Positions 9,786 through 18,647 of a DNA stretch of 64,000 bases are shown in pieces. Made by a program: the position numbers and the translations under genes. The stretch is taken from positions 1,090,501 to 1,154,500 of the forward strand of contig NZ_CP018192.1 in the NCBI RefSeq assembly GCF_001889525.1. Reading direction: 5' to 3'. The DNA is from Granulibacter bethesdensis. Lineage in GTDB: Bacteria; Pseudomonadota; Alphaproteobacteria; Acetobacterales; Acetobacteraceae. Every line of letters begins with the position of its first letter. Within the stretch, counting starts at the first letter, position 1. The notes below the pieces were generated by a model. It had not been told where the DNA came from, did not search any database, and saw nothing but the letters and a program-made list of their open reading frames with translations.

Positions 9786-9883
9786 GTCCAGAGTCTCCGT
9801 TTTGTGTCTCTGATGGTCGAACCAGAGCTATTGTCGCCGCTTTCCGCCGTCAAGGACACAGGCGACAGAAAGACAGGTCTTTC

Positions 9884-10705
9884 ATGTCCCCGTCATTGAA
9901 CGGACCCGTTCTCAGCCCTGCTGCCCACATTGTCAGGCGGTATGATCCGGATCGTTTTTTCGCGTCCTTGTTCGCCGCCCCGGACAAGCGTGAAAGCCTC
10001 ATGCTTCTATACGCTTTGAACCATGAACTGGTTCGGGCAAGGGAAGTGGCCAGCACGCCGATTGTCGCGCTGATCCGTCTGCAATGGTGGCGGGAGGTGG
10101 TCGAGGGCGTGGAGAAACGCCATGAACTGGCGACTCCGCTGGGGGAGGCGCTGAAGGCGGGACAACTGGATCGGGAAGGGCTGCTGGCCCTGATCGAGGC
10201 GCGGGAAGCCGATATGGAGGAGTCTTTTCCCGATTCCCTGACGCTATGGCATTATCTGGAGCAGACAGCCGGACAGGTGGCTGTGCTGGCCGGGCAGATC
10301 CTTGGGGCAGGCAAAGAGGAACAGGTGCGTCTGCGCCGTCTGGGAGCCATATATGGTCTGGCTGGGGTCGTTCACGGGGTCTGTGCCCATGCAGCGCAGG
10401 GGCGCGTTCTGGTACCAGTGGCAGAGCTGCATGCGGCCGGGCTGGAGCCGGAGGCGCTGACCAGCGCGCCGCATGAGGCAGGCAATATTGCTGCCGGACC
10501 TTTGCAGGCATTGGCAACCGAGGGGCAGCGGCGATTGCGGCTATGCCGTGGCCGGGTGGGACGAGGCTGGATGGCGGCGGCTTTGCCCGCAGTGCTGGCC
10601 CGGCGCGATCTGGCCCGGCCCATTTATGGTCGCATCAACCCATCGCAGCGAGGCCTTGGAGACCGTCTGGCGGTGCTGATAGCTGCGTTAACCGGCAGAA
10701 TTTAA
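9884..10705 (+). CDS. Squalene/phytoene-synthase-fold protein lacking Asp-rich motifs (NDUFAF6-like)
   Basis: The 273 residues have the all-helical squalene/phytoene synthase fold: RRYDPDRFFASLFAAPDKR, then ALNHELVRAREV, IRLQWWREVVEG and IYGLAGVVHGVCAHAAQGR. The two aspartate-rich Mg-diphosphate sites expected after the ALN segment and in the LRD region are absent (ALNHELVRAREV and HGVCAHAAQ instead). That, together with the (M/L)QWW motif, matches the branch related to mitochondrial NDUFAF6, a complex I assembly factor, better than hopanoid or carotenoid enzymes. The function in bacteria is inferred. ATG 9884 follows a short palindrome, GAAAGAC-AG-GTCTTTC, at 9868-9883. Confidence 0.7.
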   Translation: MSPSLNGPVLSPAAHIVRRYDPDRFFASLFAAPDKRESLMLLYALNHELVRAREVASTPIVALIRLQWWREVVEGVEKRHELATPLGEALKAGQLDREGLLALIEAREADMEESFPDSLTLWHYLEQTAGQVAVLAGQILGAGKEEQVRLRRLGAIYGLAGVVHGVCAHAAQGRVLVPVAELHAAGLEPEALTSAPHEAGNIAAGPLQALATEGQRRLRLCRGRVGRGWMAAALPAVLARRDLARPIYGRINPSQRGLGDRLAVLIAALTGRI

Positions 10706-10714
10706 ACCGTAGCG

Positions 10715-10746
10715 GCTTCCTCATCCAGCCGCTTCCTCATCCAGCC
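10715..10746. repeat. 16-bp perfect tandem duplication at the end of the CMD-family gene
   Basis: GCTTCCTCATCCAGCC is repeated exactly at 10715-10730 and 10731-10746. On the minus strand it covers the last codons and the TGA stop (10721-10723) of the carboxymuconolactone-decarboxylase-family gene. Because 16 is not a multiple of 3 the duplication shifts the frame: with one copy the tail would read EEAATV-stop, with two copies it reads EEAAG-stop. Confidence 0.9.
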
Positions 10747-11131
10747 GGGCAAAGACGGCGCGGGCTGTTGCCAGACCATTCATGGCGGCTGGAAAACCTG
10801 CATAGACAGCGATCTGCATAATGATCTCGATGATTTCCTGCCGTGTCAGCCCGATATGCAGCCCGGCGGCAATATGGGCGTCCAACTGGGGCAGCGCATT
10901 GCCCATCGCTGCCAGGGCGGAAATCGTGGCTATCTGGCGTGACCGCAGGTCGAGGGCTGGGCGGTCGTAAATATCGGCGAATGGAAATTCGTAGATCATG
11001 CGGGCGAAGTCGGGCGCGAATGTACCAAGCCCGTCGACGATATCCAGGCCGTGCTGCCCATGCAGGGTGTGCAGCATTTTTCGCCCGCGCTGGTAACGCT
11101 GTTCTTTGTCGTCCTGATGAGTCATGGCCAT
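10721..11131 (-). CDS. Carboxymuconolactone decarboxylase family protein
   Basis: This small all-helical protein of the CMD/AhpD-like fold has about 136 residues. The family core is DRPALDLRSRQIATISALAA followed by LDAHIAAGLHIGLTRQEIIE and MQIAVYAGFPAAMNGL. There is no CxxC, so it is closer to PcaC-like gamma-carboxymuconolactone decarboxylases than to AhpD peroxidases. No protocatechuate-pathway neighbours are present, so the substrate is unknown. The frame is open upstream to 11302; ATG 11131 (AGGG four bases upstream) or ATG 11125 (AGGG ten bases upstream) fits the family length. The 3' end carries a 16-bp duplication. Confidence 0.8.
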   Translation of the reverse strand: MAMTHQDDKEQRYQRGRKMLHTLHGQHGLDIVDGLGTFAPDFARMIYEFPFADIYDRPALDLRSRQIATISALAAMGNALPQLDAHIAAGLHIGLTRQEIIEIIMQIAVYAGFPAAMNGLATARAVFARLDEEAAG

Positions 11132-11178
11132 CAATCCCTGTGCATCTGAAATATGGTGCAGCATGAAGCTGTATAACG

Positions 11179-11208
11179 AAAAAAGGGAGCCTTCCGGCTC
11201 CCTTTTCC
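11179..11208 (-). terminator. Rho-independent terminator of glnA
   Basis: A perfect stem GGGAGCC-TTCC-GGCTCCC (11185-11202) is bordered by an A tract on the left and TTTT on the right. Read on the minus strand it ends in six T residues, 25 bases after the glnA stop. Confidence 0.88.
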
Positions 11209-11232
11209 CGTTTGTTTCAATCGCGTGAGCGA

Positions 11233-12663
11233 TCAGGCGGAGTAGTACATCTCGAACTCGACCGGGTGCGGCGTGTGTTCGAAGCGGTACACTTCCTTCC
11301 ACTTCAGTTCGATATAGCTCTCGATCTGATCCTTGGAGAACACATCGCCCTGCAGCAGGAATTCGTGATCGGCTTCCAGAGCCTGCAGCGCTTCACGCAG
11401 CGAGCCGCAGACGGTCGGGATGTCTTTCAGTTCTTCCGGCGGCAGATCGTACAGATCCTTGTCCATCGGGTCGCCCGGATGGATCTTGTTCTTGATGCCG
11501 TCCATGCCCGCCATCAGCAGCGCGGAGTAGGCGAGGTAGGGGTTGGCGACCGGATCCGGGAACCGGACTTCGACACGCTTCGCCTTCGGGCTGGTGGTGT
11601 AAGGAATACGGCAGGAGGCCGAGCGGTTGCGGGACGAATAAGCCAGCAGCACCGGAGCCTCGAAACCTGGAATCAGGCGCTTGTAGCTGTTCGTCGACGG
11701 GTTGGTGAAAGCATTGCATGCCTTGGCATGCTTGATGATGCCGCCGATGAAGTACAGACATAGCTCGGACAGGTCGGCATAGCCATTGCCGGCGAAGAGC
11801 GGTTTGCCCGCTTTCCACAGCGAGAGGTGGGTGTGCATCCCGGAACCGTTATCGCCATAGATCGGCTTCGGCATGAAGGTTGCCGTCTTGCCGTAGCTGT
11901 GGGCGGTGTTGTGTACGCAGTATTTGTAGATCTGCATGTCGTCGGCCATGCGGGTCAGCGTGTTGAACTTGGTGCCAAGCTCATGCTGGGACTGCGCCAC
12001 TTCGTGGTGGTGCTTTTCGATGACCAGACCCATTTCGCCCATGGCGGACAGCATTTCGGCGCGCAGATCGCTTTCGCCATCGACCGGCGGAACCGGGAAG
12101 TAACCGCCCTTGACGCCCGGACGGTGGCCCATATTACCTTCCGGATAGTCTTTCATGCTGGAGCCGGGGCCTTCGACGCTGTCCAGCTGGAAGGTGCCGA
12201 AATTGCCACCCGTGCCGAAACGCACGCTGTCGAAGATAAAGAATTCGGCTTCCGCACCGATGGAGACCGTGTCGGCCACGCCGGAGGTACGGACATATTG
12301 CTCGGCCAGTTTCGCGGTGGCGCGCGGGTCACGGGCATAGAACTGACCGGTGCTCGGCTCGATGATGTCGCAGAACAGGATCAGGGACGGCTTGGCCGCG
12401 AACGGGTCCATGACGGCTGTTTCCGGGTCCGGCATCAGCACCATGTCGCTTTCATTGATGGCTTTCCAGCCGGCAATGGAGGAGCCGTCGAACATGAAAC
12501 CGTCGCGGAACGAATCTTCGTTCACGGTGGAAATATGCTGAGCGGTGTGCTGCCATTTGCCGCGGGGATCGGTGAAGCGCAGGTCGACATATTCGACCGC
12601 GTTTTCCCTGATCATGTCCATCACGCGAGAGACGCTGTCCGGCGTCGAGTCTTTTTCCGACAT
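11233..12663 (-). CDS. glnA: Glutamine synthetase type I
   Basis: This 476-residue GSI enzyme makes glutamine from glutamate, ammonia and ATP, acting as a dodecamer in the cytoplasm. Recognisable are DPRGKWQH, the FDGSSIAGW loop, the metal-site region [12 protein letters not shown], the ATP region [14 protein letters not shown] and the glutamate-site segment NRSASCRIP. The adenylylation tyrosine is in [10 protein letters not shown], so control by a GlnE-type adenylyltransferase is expected. It lies downstream of glnB on the same strand (181-base gap), the classical alphaproteobacterial glnBA unit. GAGGA lies just upstream of ATG 12663. Confidence 0.97.
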   Translation of the reverse strand: MSEKDSTPDSVSRVMDMIRENAVEYVDLRFTDPRGKWQHTAQHISTVNEDSFRDGFMFDGSSIAGWKAINESDMVLMPDPETAVMDPFAAKPSLILFCDIIEPSTGQFYARDPRATAKLAEQYVRTSGVADTVSIGAEAEFFIFDSVRFGTGGNFGTFQLDSVEGPGSSMKDYPEGNMGHRPGVKGGYFPVPPVDGESDLRAEMLSAMGEMGLVIEKHHHEVAQSQHELGTKFNTLTRMADDMQIYKYCVHNTAHSYGKTATFMPKPIYGDNGSGMHTHLSLWKAGKPLFAGNGYADLSELCLYFIGGIIKHAKACNAFTNPSTNSYKRLIPGFEAPVLLAYSSRNRSASCRIPYTTSPKAKRVEVRFPDPVANPYLAYSALLMAGMDGIKNKIHPGDPMDKDLYDLPPEELKDIPTVCGSLREALQALEADHEFLLQGDVFSKDQIESYIELKWKEVYRFEHTPHPVEFEMYYSA

Positions 12664-12844
12664 ACTCGCCCTGTTCCTCTGTTAGATTAGGCTTCTGATT
12701 GACATGCCCCGGCCATAGGGCCGAACGCATGCTTGAGACAGCCATAACCGGGTTTTGCGGATTTGACGCGGGCAAACACGTCATAAACCTCCGTAAAACG
12801 CCAGGCTATGGTGAAAAATTAACCGGCAGGTAAGGCGTGCGGGA

Positions 12845-13512
<668 letters not shown>

Positions 13513-14673
13513 GTGAAGCCATTGAATGCCTTGATGTCCTCCCTTGAAACCACCGTATTCACGGTTATGTCGGCATTGGCGGCCAGACATGATGCGGTGA
13601 ATCTCGGGCAGGGCTTTCCGGATACGGAGGGACCGGATTTCATCGTGCGTGCCGCGTCAGAGGCTCTGCTGGACGGACGCAACCAGTATGCCCCCATGCC
13701 TGGAGTGCCTGAATTGAGGCAGGCGGTGGCGGCGTCAGAAGCCCGGCATTACGGCATCACGGTCGACCCCGATTCGGAGGTGCTGGTCACGGCAGGCGCC
13801 AGTGAGGCTCTGGCTGCCAGCCTGATGGCTTTGCTTGATCAGGGAGATGAGATCATCCTGTTCGAGCCGCTGTTCGATACGTATCTTCCGATCATTCGCA
13901 TGATCGGCGCGGTCCCCCGTATCGTCAGGCTGGAGGCCCCCGACTGGTCACTGCCGGAGCAGGCATTGCGGGAGGCGTTCGGTCCTAAAACCAAGGCGGT
14001 TTTGCTGAATACGCCGATGAATCCATGCGGCAAGGTTTTTGGTCCTGATGAGTTGGCACTGATTGCGGAACTGGTGCAGGCTCATGATGCCTATGCGATC
14101 TGTGACGAGGTGTATGAGCATCTGGTGTATGCGCCATCGCGTCACATTCCTTTGCGCACCTTGCCTGGCATGTCCGATCGCTGCCTTCGCATCGGCAGTG
14201 CCGGCAAGACCTTCAGCCTGACCGGTTGGAGGGTCGGTTATGTGACCGGGCCGAAATCGCTGGTGTCGGTCGTGATGCGGGTGCACCAGAATCTGGTATT
14301 TGCGATTGCCCCCAATCTTCAACGTGCCGTGGCCGTGGGGCTGAATGCGCCTGACAGTTATTTTGCCGAACTGTCAGACAGTCTGCGACAGAAGCGGGAT
14401 CGGCTGCATGATGGTCTGACCGAAATCGGATTTGACGTCATGCCCATACAGGGCAGCTATTTCCTGATCGCCGATTATCGTCGGCTGGGATTTGAGGCCG
14501 ATGACATGGCATTCTGCCGTTTGCTTGTTGAAAAGGCGGGGGTTGCGGCGATCCCTGTGGCGGCTTTCTATGACAGGGATGCACCTCAGGGATTTGTGCG
14601 TTTCGCTTTTTGCAAGCGGAATGAGGTGCTGGATGAGGGAATTGCCCGAATGCGCGCCTTTTTCAGTCGGTGA
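13513..14673 (+). CDS. PLP-dependent aminotransferase, class I (methionine/kynurenine aminotransferase-like)
   Basis: This 386-residue fold-type I aminotransferase has the signs NLGQGFPDTEGPDF and QYAPMPGVPELRQAVA at the N-terminus, NTPMNPCGKVF, CDEVYEHLVY, and the PLP lysine in GSAGKTFSLTGWRVGY. The C-terminal arginine region is QGFVRFAFCKR. This pattern resembles the YbdL / kynurenine-oxoglutarate transaminase group, which often prefers methionine or aromatic amino acids; the substrate here is not known. GTG 13513 is chosen for its AGGAG seven bases upstream and because the protein then starts at the usual point. It is monocistronic and diverges from glnB. Confidence 0.88.
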   Translation: MKPLNALMSSLETTVFTVMSALAARHDAVNLGQGFPDTEGPDFIVRAASEALLDGRNQYAPMPGVPELRQAVAASEARHYGITVDPDSEVLVTAGASEALAASLMALLDQGDEIILFEPLFDTYLPIIRMIGAVPRIVRLEAPDWSLPEQALREAFGPKTKAVLLNTPMNPCGKVFGPDELALIAELVQAHDAYAICDEVYEHLVYAPSRHIPLRTLPGMSDRCLRIGSAGKTFSLTGWRVGYVTGPKSLVSVVMRVHQNLVFAIAPNLQRAVAVGLNAPDSYFAELSDSLRQKRDRLHDGLTEIGFDVMPIQGSYFLIADYRRLGFEADDMAFCRLLVEKAGVAAIPVAAFYDRDAPQGFVRFAFCKRNEVLDEGIARMRAFFSR

Positions 14674-14720
14674 AGACAGGCGTTCCGGACATAAATCGAT
14701 CCTCTTCTGCTCAGGGGGCG

Positions 14721-14749
14721 TTGACGCGGGCGACGTGATCGGTCAAATA
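14721..14749 (+). promoter_or_regulatory. Promoter of tRNA-His
   Basis: TTGACG (14721-14726), 17 bases and CAAATA (14744-14749) form a good sigma-70-type promoter. A GC-rich discriminator (CGCCCCGCCCC) follows directly, the form typical of stringently controlled stable-RNA genes. The tRNA begins about 50 bases further on. Confidence 0.65.
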
Positions 14750-14802
14750 CGCCCCGCCCCATCCGGTTGTGGTTTTTTCCCGGGTGGTCAGCACTGGGTC
14801 AT

Positions 14803-14879
14803 GGCGGGTGTAGCTCAGATGGTAGAGCGCCAGGTTGTGGTCTTGGATGTCGCGGGTTCGAGTCCCGTCGCTCGCCCCA
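14803..14879 (+). tRNA. tRNA-His (anticodon GTG)
   Basis: A full cloverleaf can be drawn by hand. The acceptor is GCGGGTG/CGCTCGC, with the extra 5' G(-1) at 14803 facing C73, a feature of tRNA-His. The anticodon loop TTGTGGT has GTG at 14837-14839, the T-arm is CGGGTTCGAGTCCCG, and the CCA end is encoded at 14877-14879. It stands alone, with its own promoter upstream. Confidence 0.96.
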
Positions 14880-14951
14880 GTGCCCTTTCATGCTGCATCA
14901 GCGGCATAGTCCCGGCAATATCATCATTGATGGATGCGTGAGGCCTTACCG

Positions 14952-15815
14952 ATGCGTATCGCTGTGCTGGGTACCGGAATCATGGGGCGGTGGATGGCCT
15001 GCCGTCTTGCCGATGCCGGGCATGAAGTCACAGTCTGGAATCGCAATCCTGTCCGAGCGGCTGAACTCGGCCTGCCCGTGGCGGCGTCGGCTCCTGATGC
15101 GGCACGTGGGGCCGATGTCGCGTTGCTGATGGTGTCCGACGGTCCGGCCTGCGATGCGGTGCTGGAGACCGGGTTTATCGATACCATGGCACAGAATGGC
15201 ATCGTGCTGGTGATGAGTTCCATTGAGCCATGGCGCGCCAGAGCCCAGGCAAAGAAAGTATCGCCCCGGTTTTACGTCGATGCACCTGTTTCCGGCGGAG
15301 AGGGCGGTGCGCGGGATGGCACCCTCGCGATCATGGCGGGGGGAGAGGAGGCGGTGCTGAACCGTTTGGCTCCGGTTTTTGCCGCGCTGGGTCGCATGAC
15401 CAGAATCGGCGATATTGGTACCGGTCAGCTTGCGAAACTGGCCAACCAGTTGATCGTCGGTGTGACGATCGGTGCGGTGTCGGAGGCTTTCGTGCTGGCC
15501 GAAGCCGGTGGCGCTTCCGCCGCACGGTTCAGGGAAGCCGTGGCGGGCGGTTTTGCCGATAGCCGCATCCTGCGTGAACATGGGCAACGCATGCTGGATG
15601 AGAATTTTGTTCCGGGTGGAAAATCCGCGATCCAACTCAAGGATCTGCGCATGATTCTGCAAGAGGCGAAAACGCTCGGGCTGTCACTGCCGATGACGGA
15701 AGCGGTGGCCTCTCTCTATCGTGCTCTCTGCGAAGCGGGGGATGGCGATCTGGACCATGCGGGGCTCATCCGGCAGATACGGCGCGACAGTGCATTGCCA
15801 GGAACCGTTCAGTAG
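14952..15815 (+). CDS. NAD(P)-dependent oxidoreductase of the beta-hydroxyacid dehydrogenase family
   Basis: The 287 residues have an N-terminal Rossmann fold (AVLGTGIMGRWMACRLADAG, followed by WNRNP, which suggests NADP preference) and the family's catalytic segment DAPVSGGEGGARDGTLAIMAGG. The catalytic lysine is in GQLAKLANQLIVG, and the all-helical C-terminal domain is normal. The family includes 3-hydroxyisobutyrate, tartronate-semialdehyde and glyoxylate/succinic-semialdehyde reductases, which sequence alone does not separate here. ATG 14952 is chosen over 14934 because GAGG lies about nine bases upstream. The 3' end overlaps the lipoprotein gene by 7 bases. Confidence 0.85.
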   Translation: MRIAVLGTGIMGRWMACRLADAGHEVTVWNRNPVRAAELGLPVAASAPDAARGADVALLMVSDGPACDAVLETGFIDTMAQNGIVLVMSSIEPWRARAQAKKVSPRFYVDAPVSGGEGGARDGTLAIMAGGEEAVLNRLAPVFAALGRMTRIGDIGTGQLAKLANQLIVGVTIGAVSEAFVLAEAGGASAARFREAVAGGFADSRILREHGQRMLDENFVPGGKSAIQLKDLRMILQEAKTLGLSLPMTEAVASLYRALCEAGDGDLDHAGLIRQIRRDSALPGTVQ

Positions 15816-16288
15816 CGACGCCACGCGGCAGGTAAATGCTGTTCCGCCTGTGCATCCGGTTGGGATGCATCCAGATCACGCAGACATTGCCGTATGATCG
15901 GTGCGCAATACGCATCCGGTGCCCCGCGGGCATCTTTCTCGCCGCTGTAGTGAATTTGCATGACCCGGTCATGATCCAGCCGAAAGGTCGCATGGCAGTA
16001 TCCACCGCCAGAGACGCTTAATCCACCCCCGATAATTGGGAGCGTGATATTGATGCCTCCATTGCCGGTAGAGTTGGCATAGTATGTCAAAATCGTGGTG
16101 TCGCCTGCGGTATTTTTTTGATCCGGTGCGCCGAGACAGGTTTGCAGATCAACCGCCGAAAGACCGACAAATCGCGTTCTCGCCCGTTGTGCGGTGTGAG
16201 AATCAGACAGGGAGCACCCCCCTGACAACAATAAAAGACCCAGACAGAAAGCCGGATGAAGAACGCGCAGCAGCGAGGATGACAGCAT
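15809..16288 (-). CDS. Hypothetical lipoprotein
   Basis: The product has about 159 residues with a lipoprotein signal peptide: hydrophobic LGLLLLSGGC, where Cys25 would be lipidated by Lgt after LspA cleavage. The segment LSAVDLQTCLGAPDQKNTAGD resembles the SmpA/OmlA-type domain of small outer-membrane lipoproteins but is too short for a firm family call. The mature part has a glycine-rich stretch (IIGGGLSVSGGGY) and several cysteines. ATG 16288 is used; a TTG at 16300 would add four residues. It converges with the preceding dehydrogenase. Confidence 0.72.
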   Translation of the reverse strand: MLSSSLLRVLHPAFCLGLLLLSGGCSLSDSHTAQRARTRFVGLSAVDLQTCLGAPDQKNTAGDTTILTYYANSTGNGGINITLPIIGGGLSVSGGGYCHATFRLDHDRVMQIHYSGEKDARGAPDAYCAPIIRQCLRDLDASQPDAQAEQHLPAAWRRY

Positions 16289-16321
16289 CGATAAGATCAA
16301 AACTTCTATCAGCCCGTTGAT

Positions 16322-16351
16322 AACAGACGGCTATGATCGAAGCCGCCTGTT
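16322..16351 (-). other. Strong hairpin between hipO-type gene and lipoprotein gene
   Basis: AACAG-A-CGGCT and AGCCG-C-CTGTT form a 10-bp stem with one A/C mismatch and loop ATGATCGA. It lies 60 bases after the amidohydrolase stop on the minus strand. There is no T tract, so it may be a rho-independent terminator remnant or an mRNA 3'-end stabiliser. Confidence 0.45.
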
Positions 16352-16410
16352 ACCAGACGCATCAGTCTGCGAAGCGTTGCGCATCGTTCCGCATCCGTTG
16401 CAGTGCCGCT

Positions 16411-17595
16411 TCAGGATGAATGAGGAGGCTGGTTGGACAGCGGCAGTTCCTGCTCCACCAGCGTCACCCAGTAGGATGCCCCCAGCGGCAGGATCGCATC
16501 GTTGAAATCATAGGCGGGGTGATGCAGACCGGGATCGGTTGCCGTCTTGCCACTGCCCAGCATGATGTAGCTGCCGGGTTTGACGTTCAGCATGAAAGAA
16601 AAATCCTCTCCCCCCATGGAGGGAGCAGGCAGTTCCTCGGTCGGGGCAACGGCACTGGCGGCTTTCCAGGCGCGCTCCGTTGCATCAGCATCGTTGATAG
16701 TCGCCGGATAGAGCACGTCGAAGGTAAAGGAGACCTGCGCACCGAAGGCCGAGGCGATGCCGTTCACAATGCCCCGTGCCGCGGCTTCCATGGCTTCACC
16801 TAAGCCGGGCGTGAACCAGCGGGCGGTTCCTTTTAACTCCACACGTTCCGGGATGACGTTATAAGCGTTGCCGCCTGCGATCTGGGTGATCGACAGCACA
16901 GCCTTGTCGGTTGGATCGACGATCCGGGAGACGACGGATTGCAGCCCCGTCACGATATGGGCGGCGACAACCACCGGATCTATGCCACGCTGGGGCTGAG
17001 CGCCATGCGCTCCTTTGCCGGTGACGATGATGTCGATATTGGCTACCGCGGCCATGACCGGACCCGGGGCCATCTGGAACACACCTTCCGGAGAACTTGG
17101 CCAGTTATGCAGGCCATAGATACGCTCCATGGGGAAGCGGTCGAACAGCCCTTCCTCGACCATCATCCGACCGCCGCCGATCTGTTCCTCGGCGGGTTGG
17201 AAAATCAGATAGGCCGTGCCCGCGAAATTCCTTGTCGCGGCCAGATCACGCGCGGCCCCCAGTAACATGGTGGTGTGGCCGTCATGACCGCAGGCATGCA
17301 TCACACCGGGATTGGCAGAGGCATAGGGTTTGCCGCTTTCTTCCGTGATGGGCAGAGCATCCATATCGGCGCGCAGGCCGATGGTTCCGCCCGCCGCACG
17401 GCCATGGATGACGGCGACAACGCCGGTTTCGGCGATCCCGGTGATGATTTCGTCCACGCCGAATTCCCGCAGCTTTTGCTGCACGAAGGCGCTGGTTGCG
17501 GTTTCCTCCAGTGACAGCTCCGGATGACGGTGCAGATGGTGCCGCCACTGCGTCATCTCATCCTGAAAAGCGGCGATACGGTCTTTGATCGGCAT
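16411..17595 (-). CDS. M20-family amidohydrolase (hippurate hydrolase / N-acyl-amino-acid hydrolase type)
   Basis: This 394-residue metallopeptidase of the M20D family cleaves N-acyl amino acids such as hippurate. Metal-site segments are GLRADMDALPI, MHACGHDGHTTMLLG, FQPAEEQIGGGRMMVEEG (general-base Glu plus ligand) and SMGGEDFSFML near the end. The dimerisation lid domain is in the middle (DIIVTGKGAHGAQPQRGIDP). No signal peptide is seen, so it should be cytoplasmic. GGAGAG lies just before ATG 17595. It follows the SDR gene by 28 bases on the same strand, probably one transcript. The substrate is unknown. Confidence 0.88.
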   Translation of the reverse strand: MPIKDRIAAFQDEMTQWRHHLHRHPELSLEETATSAFVQQKLREFGVDEIITGIAETGVVAVIHGRAAGGTIGLRADMDALPITEESGKPYASANPGVMHACGHDGHTTMLLGAARDLAATRNFAGTAYLIFQPAEEQIGGGRMMVEEGLFDRFPMERIYGLHNWPSSPEGVFQMAPGPVMAAVANIDIIVTGKGAHGAQPQRGIDPVVVAAHIVTGLQSVVSRIVDPTDKAVLSITQIAGGNAYNVIPERVELKGTARWFTPGLGEAMEAAARGIVNGIASAFGAQVSFTFDVLYPATINDADATERAWKAASAVAPTEELPAPSMGGEDFSFMLNVKPGSYIMLGSGKTATDPGLHHPAYDFNDAILPLGASYWVTLVEQELPLSNQPPHSS

Positions 17596-17623
17596 GGGGG
17601 TCTCTCCGTGGCCGGGCGGTGGA

Positions 17624-18526
17624 TCAGGCTTGAGCCGGGTTGAAGCTGCGCGTCAACCCATCTTTCAGGCTGATCGGCTCGATCCCCAGAATGTGGCGCA
17701 TCGGTGTGATATCGAAAGAGCGATTTTCTGTCAGACGCTGAATTTCTCCTTCCAGTTTGCTCATGAAAGGGCGGCGGGCGAGGGCTGGAATGCGCTGCCC
17801 CAGCGCAAGGCCATGCAGCATCAGCGAAGCAGGCAGTGGCAGGATCAGGGGCGCACGCACTTTGGATATCCGGGCGATAAGGCGGATACAATCCGCGTAG
17901 GAGACCGGCTCCGGCCCCGCAATGACGAGTGTGGAGGCACTCTTCCAAGGGCATGACAGGGCGGCGATCAGGCAGCGTGTGACGTCATCCTGATAAATCG
18001 GCTGTATCAGGGCACGCCCGCCATCCGGTATCGGCAGAAGGTGTGTTTTGCGGATCAGCCTTGCAAGGCGACGCAGCGTCTGTTCCTCTGGATCGCCATA
18101 GATCATGGTGGGATGCAGCATGACGCCGTGTCGCCCTGATCCCAGAAAAGCCTGCTCCCCTGCGCGAACTCCCGCACAATGCGGGTCCGTGAAGGCAGAG
18201 AATTTCCTTGTGCTGCCCATCAGGATCAGGCTGGCCTGTTCAGGGGCTGCTTCGATGATGGTGGCGCTATGGCTGGCATGGCTGGTAGCGACGATCGCGC
18301 TGACACCATCCAATGCATGACGAAGCTGATCCGGCCGGGTGACATCGGCCCCTCTGACCTGCACGTCATTTTCTGCATGGGCGGGTTGCGTGATACCGCA
18401 GGAAAGCCATTTGTCGGGGTTTCTGACCACGGGGCGGAATGGCATACCGGCGTCTGACAGAGCGCGGCAAAGCGCCAGACCGGTGCGACCGGTGGCGCCG
18501 ATCACGGCCACCAGACCGGGGTTCAT
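17624..18526 (-). CDS. Atypical short-chain dehydrogenase (NAD(P)-binding, NmrA/NDUFA9-like)
   Basis: The product has 300 residues with an N-terminal Rossmann fold (VAVIGATGRTGLALCRALSDAG, the GxxGxxG of atypical SDRs). A later STRKF/PTMIYG segment takes the place of the usual YxxxK region, and a C-terminal helical part follows. Such proteins act as NAD(P)H sensors, quinone reductases or complex I assembly subunits; the choice cannot be made here. The start is uncertain: ATG 18526 and ATG 18541 are both possible and neither has a good ribosome site. Both lie in or beside a perfect 24-bp palindrome (18529-18552), which suggests tight control. Confidence 0.7.
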   Translation of the reverse strand: MNPGLVAVIGATGRTGLALCRALSDAGMPFRPVVRNPDKWLSCGITQPAHAENDVQVRGADVTRPDQLRHALDGVSAIVATSHASHSATIIEAAPEQASLILMGSTRKFSAFTDPHCAGVRAGEQAFLGSGRHGVMLHPTMIYGDPEEQTLRRLARLIRKTHLLPIPDGGRALIQPIYQDDVTRCLIAALSCPWKSASTLVIAGPEPVSYADCIRLIARISKVRAPLILPLPASLMLHGLALGQRIPALARRPFMSKLEGEIQRLTENRSFDITPMRHILGIEPISLKDGLTRSFNPAQA

Positions 18527-18528
18527 GG

Positions 18529-18552
18529 TGTGTGGTATCATGATACCACACA
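18529..18552. promoter_or_regulatory. Perfect 24-bp palindrome, candidate operator at SDR/rplM divergent start
   Basis: The half-site TGTGTGGTATCA (18529-18540) is followed at once by its exact reverse complement (18541-18552). It covers or touches the SDR start codon and ends ten bases before the -35 box of the rplM promoter. The size and symmetry suit a dimeric GntR-, TetR- or XRE-type regulator; no regulator gene is adjacent. Confidence 0.6.
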
Positions 18553-18561
18553 AAGGAATGC

Positions 18562-18590
18562 TTGACGTTCGGGGGATTGCAGGCCATAAG
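18562..18590 (+). promoter_or_regulatory. Promoter of rplM-rpsI
   Basis: TTGACG (18562-18567), 17 bases and CATAAG (18585-18590) precede a GC-rich start region, about 58 bases before the rplM ATG. Perfect 8-bp arms CGTTCGGG (18566-18573) and CCCGAACG (18597-18604) surround the -10 region. Confidence 0.55.
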
Positions 18591-18647
18591 CCGCCACCCG
18601 AACGCATGCGGTTTTGTCCGCCACTGCCATTCTCGAGGACATCCTAG

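Noticed and set aside
12452-12784. 110-codon minus-strand frame with a GGAGG before its ATG, overlapping the start of glnA
   Set aside because: The ribosome site is good, but the frame runs mostly inside glnA and its product is arginine-rich with no family features. A short leader peptide cannot be excluded, but the full frame is not supported.
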